NCBI GenBank assembly: GCA_964417555.1
Contig: CAYQIM010000035.1
Span: 1 to 14,727 of the forward strand
DNA from: CAYQIM01 sp964417555
Lineage (GTDB): Bacteria; Pseudomonadota; Gammaproteobacteria; Diplorickettsiales; Diplorickettsiaceae
DNA length: 14,727 nucleotides
Reading direction: 5' to 3'
The position numbers and the translations under genes were made by a program. The notes under the pieces were generated by a model, which worked only from the letters and a program-made list of their open reading frames with translations, was not told the origin of the DNA and ran no database searches. Every line of letters begins with the position of its first letter. Position 1 is the stretch's first letter. Positions 7,801-14,610 of the stretch are shown here, piece after piece.

Positions 7801-10159
7801 CATAACTAAGGCTCATAATCCTGCGGGTTCATTTCCTGCTGCAGCTGTTTTAGTTCACAAACATCTCAACAATTACACCAGCGTCGATACGAATCTTCTT
7901 TTATTAATTGATGTACCCACAGTACGTTCATATCAGGTAAAACTATTTCCAACTGGAGCCTCATTTAATTCTGCTATCAAAAAAATCGTGGCTATCTACG
8001 GAAATTTTCTTAATACCCACTTTAGCTATCTAACAGCTTCTGAAGTAAAAATTAATCAAGAAATGTTAGTCGATAATACAGAAAACCTAAAAACTATCGA
8101 ACATTTTATTATTTTTAATCAGGACATCACGGTAATAGGTAATTCAATTCCTGAAAAAAGCTTTGTTTTTTTTATTAACAGCATAGTAAAAATAGAAAAT
8201 AATGTACTTTATTGGGGAAGAAACGCGCAAGCGCATTTAAATTCGACAAAAAAATTAATTTTATCACTAAATAAAGTTACAGTTCATGGAGCAGTTGATT
8301 TAAATTCAAATCAAACCATTATCATTGACCATTTAAAAGGAAGCTCGATTAACAACAAAGCTATTTTTGATAGTCAGCGCTATAAAAATTTTTTAGTTAA
8401 TTTAGGTAAACATAGCACCTACATTAGTGATAAGTACGTCTTTGTTATAGAAAAAGGGCTAAATCACCCTATATTACAAGTATATATGAACAATAGCTTA
8501 CAACCTGCTTTTCATTACATCCTCTTTCCTTTAAACAAACTAGAATTAGCGCCTCGTCTTTTTAGTCATCAAACTCAATTAATTATCAATGAAGGAGACG
8601 AAGATATATTACAAGAGCCACCAAAATTATACATCAACACGATGAGTCAAAATCTAATGGTAAATTTTTATGGCAATTATTCGTGGCATAATCAAGACTA
8701 TTTCAGCCGAATTGCTGTTTCTAAAGCAGGAAATAAATGGCAACATGAATTAGAAATTGAGCTCAATTCAGGTAACAATACGCAATTTATATCATTACAA
8801 ATAAAACGTTTTATATTAAATTCAGAGGTCTTTCAACGACAAAATTTTGATAAAATTACCTTATTGTTTAGACCTCAAAAATTAATTCATATGGTATTTA
8901 TCAAAGAGGAAAAGGATACAAATTTAATGGACCACTATATGGCCTATCGTTTTGAGTCAGGAAAAGAAAATCAGATTCTTATCTTGACCCATGACTCTAA
9001 ACACTGGCCAGAAGAAACCTATCTTATATTAAAGGAATCAACTGAACAAATCACCATTAACTCGATCATTTATCAAATAAAGCTAGGCTCTACTTTATTA
9101 GCTATAAGTAGTATAGCCAATATGACTATTGATGCTAAAAAATTACTCGATAAAATTTACATTCCGACGCCTTTATTAGAAACTTCCATCTCCTTAGAAA
9201 ACAATACTCTACATATTGGTAGCTTAAAAATAAAAAATTTAGCCAGTGATACTTTTGTATATTTCGCTGAACAAATAATACCCCTTTCTTACGTTATTTA
9301 TTTAGCAAAAGATGCTACCAGAGAAATCACGCTAACGACTCACTCAGAATTAATAGGAGATTTTCAAATTAAAAGCAATCAAGTTGAAAATAATCCAGTT
9401 GTAATACAAGGAAGAAATTACATCCCGAATCAAAAAGCATCAAACTCAAACAGCTGGCTGAAAAGCTTAGGTGGCTCTCTAAGTATTATTGCAGCTATAG
9501 CACTAGGTGCAGGTTTCTACTACTTTATTAAACGTTTTAGAAGAGGTCGAGCCATTCAATTGCAGCGCGAGCAAAATGCACAAATTGCAGCAGTGGGCGC
9601 AGTAGGCATGTCATTACTTGCACCTACAGTAGAAGCAGGCGCACAAAAAAATCCTCGTTTTGAACCAGAAACTAATACTTGTGCTAATTCTCTCTCATTA
9701 TTCGAAGATTTTACGCCTAATATACCTTACATAGAAACGAACAAAACTGTTACACCAAAATACGATTATAATAATTTAGGTAATTTTTATTTATTTAAGT
9801 TTTTGTTCAGTTTTTTGGGGAAACATGCCATGGTGGAGAGAATGAATCATGCAGAACGTGTACTTTCTTGCCACGATCATTTTATTCAGCAAAAATCAAC
9901 AGATCAAATTGCACAAACGCTTAAAGCTGCTTTAAATAAATATGCTGCCAATGACCAATCTATTAACCAAAACCGACATAAAGTAAATTTTACAGTTAAT
10001 CTATCCGGTGAAAAAGCTAATAGTAGTAATCAATGCAAGCACGCTTCTTTTTTTCAGCTTCGACCACAATTAACTTCCAGCTATTTAGCAAGCAATATGC
10101 TATTGGCAGAAAAATCATCTAGCAACTCTACCCCTTTGGAACTCACTAAATGTGCTTAA
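4781..10159 (+). CDS. Giant ankyrin / pore-like / latrotoxin-CTD-like toxin protein (main part)
   Basis: A 1792-codon frame; with the restored 5' part the protein is 1985 aa. The first usable codon is a GTG with no ribosome site, so this is not the natural start. In this frame's numbering, about five ankyrin repeats lie at 38-245 (for example DSFGNTAFMRACESGYVKIL and GGHTAFELAIQNRHFPVLDL). A helical region follows, then a hydrophobic pore-like segment at ~766-880 (GRLPVIGTFLSIYGLVG). Four cysteines at 934, 949, 973 and 997 follow the CPRGY motif. A long beta-rich stretch runs from 1000 to 1545. A membrane helix at 1564-1583 is followed by KRFRRGR (1584-1590), a second hydrophobic helix (~1602-1620) and a 170-residue tail. 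This order matches what I recall of the latrotoxin-C-terminal-domain proteins of Wolbachia WO phage and Rickettsiella. The likely role is a host-directed pore-forming toxin or effector; target and export route are unknown. Confidence 0.7.
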   Translation: MAKKTPALEDAFMRFSIKYFGQVGSPGFNYFWLQISSDGNTSAMRAAEKERIPIVQTIFEGIRRVYGSDEGLQTLLLYKDKHQRTLLLNTIQDKQHALIKEILLLAIDINQNSNPNFLQNFLLQSDTLQTSPLLQAVNNNDRKSINYLFLTSDKELSIKMLQHQDSFGNTAFMRACESGYVKILQLLFTRILIDNYNGRTHNMKAIVELLNRENLGGHTAFELAIQNRHFPVLDLFLDYVYFLSLNKNRRIWHVLSYPDRPGNFLTALYKAEQELDTLLITGDRAATAEEKELSKFRWKLSEELLLRGYPGPKKKPEWRAITPITRADRILSFLGVFCGPKPRVEFRGRRSLTEASFCEVIAEEFIAELNQDNLITRRKEDFINILSLITKEKRNVFLEINKIRNNEKISQPEQVLLNEFNDAIDVYYNRHGQPILSEIQKNTFVDLTHFVFEQSDYLLVDDGRKFLLLNREMLFCSSLLNPIHPLPLNPQLSTEELKNWLNLYFSPHYTLHPFNKEILYNLPTVLSNLEEAPIFSDQQHSFIPILQTLFLLDGKIIPTSTLLATDQGQFFILYRERLSFRAENFHTIWLSANSKTRGVLLLLLAYYKYPIAQYEGISADANLYLDNYGKNIIHLLNKYGEDIPPQLLFYNAVKTYKPFLLSDSALPSEERHEIINFIDHWKEPIKTIQSESNVKAIAQLIVFFFPSAVRSLVNQDPQELVFLSSIMVADGILHQLLNNLLKHPQLTQILTTSLANKLEEIVKLTGRLPVIGTFLSIYGLVGSTNALINCDPNDPNRPYYAHLLINNLVNFSLMGIAASLPFWPTLGLFAVLTYDQLLTEGKQLHDISFYLQDDIEHPLLRLYHQLLLGLGIIPETISLTLEQRYFYQALLNYIERFEGAEPKTFFKFIMLSIPPLKRISVKTRVIEYQGKLVCPRGYSPPRAWDRSWCFGSILEVDLNNHYSFELGKNNTYCEKRDVFSHNNRLYDLFIGTQSEDCTLGIHTTKPGITKAHNPAGSFPAAAVLVHKHLNNYTSVDTNLLLLIDVPTVRSYQVKLFPTGASFNSAIKKIVAIYGNFLNTHFSYLTASEVKINQEMLVDNTENLKTIEHFIIFNQDITVIGNSIPEKSFVFFINSIVKIENNVLYWGRNAQAHLNSTKKLILSLNKVTVHGAVDLNSNQTIIIDHLKGSSINNKAIFDSQRYKNFLVNLGKHSTYISDKYVFVIEKGLNHPILQVYMNNSLQPAFHYILFPLNKLELAPRLFSHQTQLIINEGDEDILQEPPKLYINTMSQNLMVNFYGNYSWHNQDYFSRIAVSKAGNKWQHELEIELNSGNNTQFISLQIKRFILNSEVFQRQNFDKITLLFRPQKLIHMVFIKEEKDTNLMDHYMAYRFESGKENQILILTHDSKHWPEETYLILKESTEQITINSIIYQIKLGSTLLAISSIANMTIDAKKLLDKIYIPTPLLETSISLENNTLHIGSLKIKNLASDTFVYFAEQIIPLSYVIYLAKDATREITLTTHSELIGDFQIKSNQVENNPVVIQGRNYIPNQKASNSNSWLKSLGGSLSIIAAIALGAGFYYFIKRFRRGRAIQLQREQNAQIAAVGAVGMSLLAPTVEAGAQKNPRFEPETNTCANSLSLFEDFTPNIPYIETNKTVTPKYDYNNLGNFYLFKFLFSFLGKHAMVERMNHAERVLSCHDHFIQQKSTDQIAQTLKAALNKYAANDQSINQNRHKVNFTVNLSGEKANSSNQCKHASFFQLRPQLTSSYLASNMLLAEKSSSNSTPLELTKCA

Positions 10160-10166
10160 TGCAATT

Positions 10167-10183
10167 AGGATTTTTCCTTTTTT
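10167..10183 (+). terminator. Weak Rho-independent terminator candidate
   Basis: Eight bases after the giant gene's stop codon, AGGA-TTTT-TCCT forms a 4-bp hairpin running into a T-tract. The stem is short and half A/T, so it would be weak. Position and T-run are the only support. Confidence 0.3.
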
Positions 10184-10261
10184 GACAATTATCATTCGCA
10201 CGTTTACTAGAAATTTAGCATCTAGAACATTTATAAGGATGCCCCGTTAGCATTAGGTATT

Positions 10262-10552
10262 TTATTTATTAATAAACTTAAGAAAATCTGCGTGATACAG
10301 GACTGGAGCAAATTCAATAATTTCGAAGCTGGCTACATCATGAATACAATAGGGATCATCCTTTAAAAAATTTTCTAACTGCTTACGATGAGTAAGTTGA
10401 GACAGAATAATTCCTCCTGTCTTTGATTCCCTTGGACCTGATACCACAAAATAGTTATTCTTATAACCCATCTCAAGGAACTTGCGATGCTGCAAACGAT
10501 ATTGGTCTATTTCTGCCATGGATTTTTTATAGCTAATCAATACAAGAAACAT
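10262..10552 (-). CDS. YciI-like (YCII domain) protein
   Basis: A 96-aa protein, the usual length for the YCII family (E. coli YciI is about 98 aa). It has the family's single ferredoxin-like domain: the N-terminal strand MFLVLISYKKS, a helix with a conserved histidine (YRLQHRKFL), the SGP turn (VVSGPRESKTGGIILSQL) and the DPY motif (LKDDPYCIHDVASFEIIEF). YciI-type proteins have a His/Asp pocket, and related domains act as dehydrochlorinases or unknown small enzymes; the substrate of the short stand-alone form is not established. A GGGG-containing ribosome site lies ~10 nt upstream of the ATG. The gene starts 47 bp downstream of the histidine kinase stop on the same strand, so it is probably the last gene of that transcript. 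Family assignment is good; function is open. Confidence 0.8.
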   Translation of the reverse strand: MFLVLISYKKSMAEIDQYRLQHRKFLEMGYKNNYFVVSGPRESKTGGIILSQLTHRKQLENFLKDDPYCIHDVASFEIIEFAPVLYHADFLKFINK

Positions 10553-10599
10553 CTTTTTGTAACCCCTTTTTTATAATCTCATATTAAATCCTCTGAGAG

Positions 10600-12336
10600 T
10601 TAATTACGCTTTTCTCCTGGAAAATCCACTGATTGTGGTCGTATATATTTATTAAGTATTTTCTCCGCTTTTTTTACCGTTAAAGGTTTGCTATAGATCG
10701 CATTCATTCCATTCTCGATACACTCAGATTTTTTTTCCTCAAGTATATGAGCAGTAAACCCTATAATAGGTAGCAAAAGATTTCGTGGCCGTAGTTTTAA
10801 TCGAATGCGTCGTGTTACATCGTAACCATTTTCATCTGGGAGTCCAATATCCATCAAAATAAGATCATAATTATTTTTTTCTACAAAAGCCAGCGCTGAT
10901 TTTCCATCGTTTACGACATCTATTTGACAATCTAACTGTGACAGAATAGCCTCCGTTACTTTTGCAGCGATGAGATTATCTTCAACCACTAAAATACGGC
11001 GTGCCAATCTTTGATCAGTTTTTTTTGCTGTCGACACTTTTGCTACTTTTTTATTTGGCGCGTGTGTAACTAAGTTTATTGATTTAATTTCTTCTCGCTT
11101 TTTTTCACCTTGTATTGATGATGATTCCTCAAAGGGTATTAAACAAGTAAACGTCGAACCTTGATCCAATTTACTGTTTAGCTGGATCTCACCACCTAAA
11201 TCATGAATAAATTGTTTAACAACAGAGAGGCCTAAGCCCATTCCAGGATAAATACCTTGAGAAGAAGGTGTTAACCGCTTAAAACGAGTATAGACTTCGC
11301 TTTGCCGAGCTAGCGGAATACCTATTCCTGTATCACTCACACTCAGTTTGATAACCAGCTGTCGTGTTTTTTTTCTCATTAAACTAGCACTGACGATAAT
11401 TTCACCTTGATGCGTAAATTTTAGTGCATTAACCAGCAATTCCAAAACAATTCGTTGCACTCGAATAGGATCCCCTAGTAAATAGTTTGGAATGGTTTTG
11501 TCATAATCGAGGTGCAACTTTAAGTGTTTTAAACTCGCTTGCGGCTTATTTAGCTGTACTATTTGTTCCAGCAAATGGTAAAGATTAAATCTTTTTTTTA
11601 AAAAAAGAATTTCTCCACTGCTTACCTGAACACTCTCTAATATTTTGCTCATAAAATCTAACAAAGCATCACTGGAATATAATAAATCATCTATATACTC
11701 CGATATTTCTTTAGAATTAACCGCTTGCTCATTAATCAACCTTTTGACTACAGCGGCACAACCGACTATTCCACTTAACGGGGTACGAATATCGTGGCGC
11801 ATATTTTCAAGAAATTCGGTTTTTGCTTGGTTTGAAGCTTTGGCTTTTTTTAAAGCAACTTTTAAATTTGCTTCAAGCTTTTTTTGCTTGCTGATATCGA
11901 TAGAGATACCTAAAACACCAACTATATTTTTAGATCTATCAGGTAGTGGAATTTTAGACGATAAAAAAACTACCTTTCTTCCATTAGGTAAAATCGAAGT
12001 TTCTTCCTGTGCGACACCTTTTCCCGATATCACCATTAAATCTGACTCTCTAAACCCATCTGCCATTGCTTTAGGAAAAACATCATAATCTGTCTGACCA
12101 ATCGCTTCTGGAAACCCAAGTTTACGCATCACCTTTTTCGCATAATCATTTTGGCCTAAATAAACCCCTTGCCGATTTTTCCAATAAACACTTCCAGGTA
12201 GTTTTTTAATCTCTAATTGTTGTTTTTCAATGTAATTCCGTAATTCTGCTTTGTTAAATTTGGAATATATATTTTTACGATTCACCATTATTTTTTTGCT
12301 CCCTTTAGCGATAAAATTATCCTCACTGTTTGTCAT
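10600..12336 (-). CDS. Cytosolic PAS hybrid sensor histidine kinase with receiver domain
   Basis: A 578-aa protein. A PAS/PAC sensor lies at about 46-150 (VYWKNRQGVYLGQND ... GVLGISIDISKQ). A HisKA dimerisation domain carries phospho-acceptor H181 (MRHDIRTPLSGIVG). A HATPase domain has N303 in the N-box, DTGIGIP (335-341) and GMGLGL (365-370). A receiver domain (~446-566) has the acidic pair E452/D453, phospho-acceptor D496 (LILMD), T528 and K550. All catalytic residues are present, so it should autophosphorylate and pass phosphate to its own receiver. No membrane segment is seen, so it senses a cytoplasmic signal. There is no HPt domain and no response regulator next to it, so its partner lies elsewhere or the receiver is autoregulatory. 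A second ATG at 12288 (M17) has a better ribosome site (AAGGGAG) and may be the true start, giving 562 aa. It lies 9 bp below the cytidine deaminase frame. Confidence 0.9.
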   Translation of the reverse strand: MTNSEDNFIAKGSKKIMVNRKNIYSKFNKAELRNYIEKQQLEIKKLPGSVYWKNRQGVYLGQNDYAKKVMRKLGFPEAIGQTDYDVFPKAMADGFRESDLMVISGKGVAQEETSILPNGRKVVFLSSKIPLPDRSKNIVGVLGISIDISKQKKLEANLKVALKKAKASNQAKTEFLENMRHDIRTPLSGIVGCAAVVKRLINEQAVNSKEISEYIDDLLYSSDALLDFMSKILESVQVSSGEILFLKKRFNLYHLLEQIVQLNKPQASLKHLKLHLDYDKTIPNYLLGDPIRVQRIVLELLVNALKFTHQGEIIVSASLMRKKTRQLVIKLSVSDTGIGIPLARQSEVYTRFKRLTPSSQGIYPGMGLGLSVVKQFIHDLGGEIQLNSKLDQGSTFTCLIPFEESSSIQGEKKREEIKSINLVTHAPNKKVAKVSTAKKTDQRLARRILVVEDNLIAAKVTEAILSQLDCQIDVVNDGKSALAFVEKNNYDLILMDIGLPDENGYDVTRRIRLKLRPRNLLLPIIGFTAHILEEKKSECIENGMNAIYSKPLTVKKAEKILNKYIRPQSVDFPGEKRN

Positions 12337-12345
12337 AAATCTATA

Positions 12346-12745
12346 TTAAAAGGCACTCCAAGTAAATTTCTCAGGTAAAAGTTCGTACAATTTTACAACC
12401 CGCAGTAGCTCATTAATGCTGTTATAGGAATAAAAATTGGTTTCTAAATCGGAAAACTGGATCAGGCGCTGTCTACACGCACCACAAGGCATACAAACTT
12501 GCTTAGGGGTCACTAATAAAATATCTGATATATTATCTATAACCCGCTGTCAGCATCGCACTCAGCGCAGAAATTTCAGCACATTGGCTCAATGGCGTCG
12601 CCGCATTTTCCCAATTGCACCCATTAAATAATTTACCTTCCCTTGTTCTGATACAAGCTCCAACCTTAAATTTACACAAGGGTACATAAGCATTATAAGC
12701 TGCTTTTTTTGCCAAAAAAAACATTTCACCTATATATTTTTGCAT
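12346..12745 (-). pseudogene. cdd: Cytidine deaminase, single frameshift
   Basis: This would be a zinc-dependent cytidine/deoxycytidine deaminase of pyrimidine salvage. The first frame (ATG at 12745) gives 70 residues with FKVGACIRTREGKLF, GCNWENA and the catalytic QCAE motif (Zn ligand C55, proton-shuttle E57). It stops at 12533-12535 just after MLTAGYR. Dropping one base near 12535 continues the protein as NISDILLVTPKQVCMPCGAC, which supplies the other two Zn ligands (C87 and C90 of PCGAC). It then ends at TAA 12346-12348 after FTWSAF. The repaired protein is 132 aa, the normal length for the homotetrameric type. The extra base is not in a long homopolymer. Either the gene is recently inactivated or the base is an assembly error; every other conserved residue I can see is intact, so the event is recent if real. 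Confidence 0.85.
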
Positions 12746-12762
12746 ATTAATTTTATCATTAA

Positions 12763-12789
12763 ATTGTAAGCAGAAAACCTAGATATCAA
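12763..12789 (-). promoter_or_regulatory. Possible promoter for the deaminase-kinase-YciI cluster
   Basis: On the minus strand TTGATA (12789-12784) and TACAAT (12768-12763) are separated by 15 nt, which is shorter than ideal. They lie in the 66-bp gap between the divergent deaminase and methyltransferase genes, so initiation would be ~10-12 nt downstream and the leader very short. Weak candidate. Confidence 0.3.
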
Positions 12790-12811
12790 ACCCTATTTAT
12801 ATTATTATTGG

Positions 12812-13624
12812 ATGATAAAAAATATTATAATTCAAACTATGTATAATCCAAAAAATCTTATAGAACTTTATTCTGGAAATGATTTAGATACCTTGTTTAA
12901 AGGTAACTTTATTAATTTCGGTTACTGGGAAAACGTTCCTACTATTATATCTGAATACGATGTCATCACGGCTAACAAAAATCTTTACCAGCAAGTTTTC
13001 CAACGTTTGCAATTAACTGATCAAGACCACGTATTAGAGCTGGGCTCTGGCCACGCGGAGGCGGTTGTGCTCTTTTATCTTCACTTTATCCTACAAAAAA
13101 AATTCTTGGCCTGGACTATTTAAAAGCTCATATAGAACACGCACAAAAAAAAATATGCCCTTTTAATTGAATCAGAAAAGTTAAATTTTTTACATGGCGC
13201 TGCCGAATCTATTCCAATACCCGATAACACCATCAATAAACTTTATACGGTAGAAGCCTTTCAGCATTTCAATGCTCAATACGCTATTCCTGAATTTTAC
13301 AGGGTTTTATTGCCTAATGGTAAACTGGTTATCTCAACCTTTTTTGCTAAAAATAAACGCTGTTACGAAGAGTTAATTACACTCTTACCAAGACCGGCTA
13401 TTCTCTCAGATAGTAGCAAAGAAATAGACGCATTACCTGAAGTTTTAAGTTTATTAGACCAACATTCATTCCAAACTATAACATTAGAGAATATTAGCGA
13501 ATATGTTTGGTTTGGCTATGATAAATGGGTAAAACAAAACGATCCCGGCATCTGGGATATGAATTGGAAAATCGCCCATGAGAAAAAGTTAATCGATTAT
13601 TATATATTAACTGCAAAAAAATAA
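12812..13624 (+). pseudogene. SAM-dependent methyltransferase (class I), two compensating frameshifts
   Basis: The N-terminal part reads FINFGYWENVP and then motif I, VLELGSGH, of a class I methyltransferase. After GSGH one base (probably G near 13053-13056) is missing. The shifted frame reads GGGCALLSSLYPTKKILGLD, the expected motif I/II continuation, then YLKAHIEHAQKK. At an A-run of nine (13145-13153; eight would keep frame) it shifts back to YALLIESEKLNFLHGAAESI, the acidic loop and EAFQHF, then FYRVLLPNGKLVIST to the TAA at 13622-13624. The repaired protein is about 270 aa. As written, translation from 12812 stops at 13123, inside the cofactor domain, so no active enzyme is made. An ATG at 12839 (MYNPKNLIELYSG) is an equally good start, and neither has a clear ribosome site. 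The substrate cannot be told; small metabolites or lipids/quinones are usual for this fold. The hydrolase gene follows after 13 bp. Confidence 0.8.
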
Positions 13625-13637
13625 TATCGGAATTCTA

Positions 13638-14573
13638 ATGCCTTTTGAATATACCATCGATAAACATCGAGAAAATATTTTGATCTTACAACAAGGAGAA
13701 GATAAGACAGCGGCTAAAAATGTAAAGATTACACCGCTTTTTTATTCACTAGATAAAAGTAAGCTTGTGCTTTTTATTTATAGACCTTTTCATTTCACCC
13801 AAGGAAAGAGCTATCCCACCGTATTGCATATACGAGGTACAGGCTTTAATACATCGGCAAGGTATTATGCTCATATTACCTGTAGTCACTTAACTGAAAA
13901 ATCCAATTGTCAGGTAATTGATATTGATCATCGTTTAGCGCCAGAATATCCCTATCCCATTGGATTAGATGATATTTATTCCAGTATTAAATATATCATT
14001 AAACACGCGAAAGCATTACGTATTGACCTTGAAAAAATTGCCATTTTAGGTTATAGCTCAGGTGGAAATTTTGCTGCGTTAGCGGCTATTCGAGCAAAAA
14101 AAGATAAGCTTCCCATCACTTTACAATTTTTAGTTTCCCCTGTAATCGACTTATCCTGTAGTTTAAAAAAATTTGTACATTTTGAAAATAAGGATAGTTT
14201 TCCTCCGTGGCTAACCCAATGGTTTATAAAACTTTATCTACCCGATACTTATGATCCTAAAAGTCCTGAGGTTTCTCCTTATTGGTCAAATGAGTTAACC
14301 CACTTGCCCCCTACTTATTTTTTATTGAGCGAATTTGACCGCTTTAGAAGTGATGGCGAAGCCTATAGAGATAAATTAGGAAATGCAAATGTATGGACAC
14401 ATCTATCCGTGTTTAAAAAAGAAATTCATTCCTTTTATTGGCGAAATATTCGTGTTAACGAAACCATTGCCACCCAATTACGTATGGGTTTTAATTTGTT
14501 TACTATTCCAAAACCACTCACTTATCGGCCCTTCGAAAAAGAAGAAAAACGAGCTTTTACTTTTAAAATATAA
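13638..14573 (+). CDS. HSL-type alpha/beta hydrolase (esterase/lipase family)
   Basis: An intact 311-aa hydrolase of the Abhydrolase_3 / hormone-sensitive-lipase type, which cleaves carboxylic esters. The nucleophile elbow is GYSSG with S140, the acid is D234 in LLSEFDRFRSDGEAY, and the histidine is H264 in EIHSFYW. The family landmark DHRLAPEYPYP (97-107, usually YRLAPE.P.P) is clear. The oxyanion motif, normally HGGG, is HIRGTGF (64-70): the histidine and some glycines remain, so activity or specificity may differ. No signal peptide is visible, so it is probably cytoplasmic. The ATG at 13638 has a weak GGAA ribosome site and sits 13 bp after the methyltransferase stop, which suggests a shared transcript. 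A short basic tail (FEKEEKRAFTFKI) ends the protein. The substrate is unknown. Confidence 0.88.
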   Translation: MPFEYTIDKHRENILILQQGEDKTAAKNVKITPLFYSLDKSKLVLFIYRPFHFTQGKSYPTVLHIRGTGFNTSARYYAHITCSHLTEKSNCQVIDIDHRLAPEYPYPIGLDDIYSSIKYIIKHAKALRIDLEKIAILGYSSGGNFAALAAIRAKKDKLPITLQFLVSPVIDLSCSLKKFVHFENKDSFPPWLTQWFIKLYLPDTYDPKSPEVSPYWSNELTHLPPTYFLLSEFDRFRSDGEAYRDKLGNANVWTHLSVFKKEIHSFYWRNIRVNETIATQLRMGFNLFTIPKPLTYRPFEKEEKRAFTFKI

Positions 14574-14610
14574 ATTTTTAATATCGAAACTTATTCAAAA
14601 TACTCTATTT

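Noticed and set aside
10206..10250. Small inverted repeats (CTAGA...TCTAG, ATGC...GCAT) as a terminator for the YciI gene
   Set aside because: The stems are only 4-5 bp and no T-run follows on the minus strand.
11645..12088. Plus-strand 147-codon open frame opposite the histidine kinase
   Set aside because: It is the mirror of the HisKA/PAS coding region, whose motifs are unmistakable on the minus strand; low-complexity translation.
12437..12631. Plus-strand 64-codon frame across the deaminase
   Set aside because: The minus strand carries the conserved deaminase motifs; this frame is a by-product.
13310..13624. Separate small gene starting at a TTG (PNGKLVIST...)
   Set aside because: It is the C-terminal half of the methyltransferase; the frame continues upstream to the A-run at 13145-13153 and the TTG has no ribosome site.
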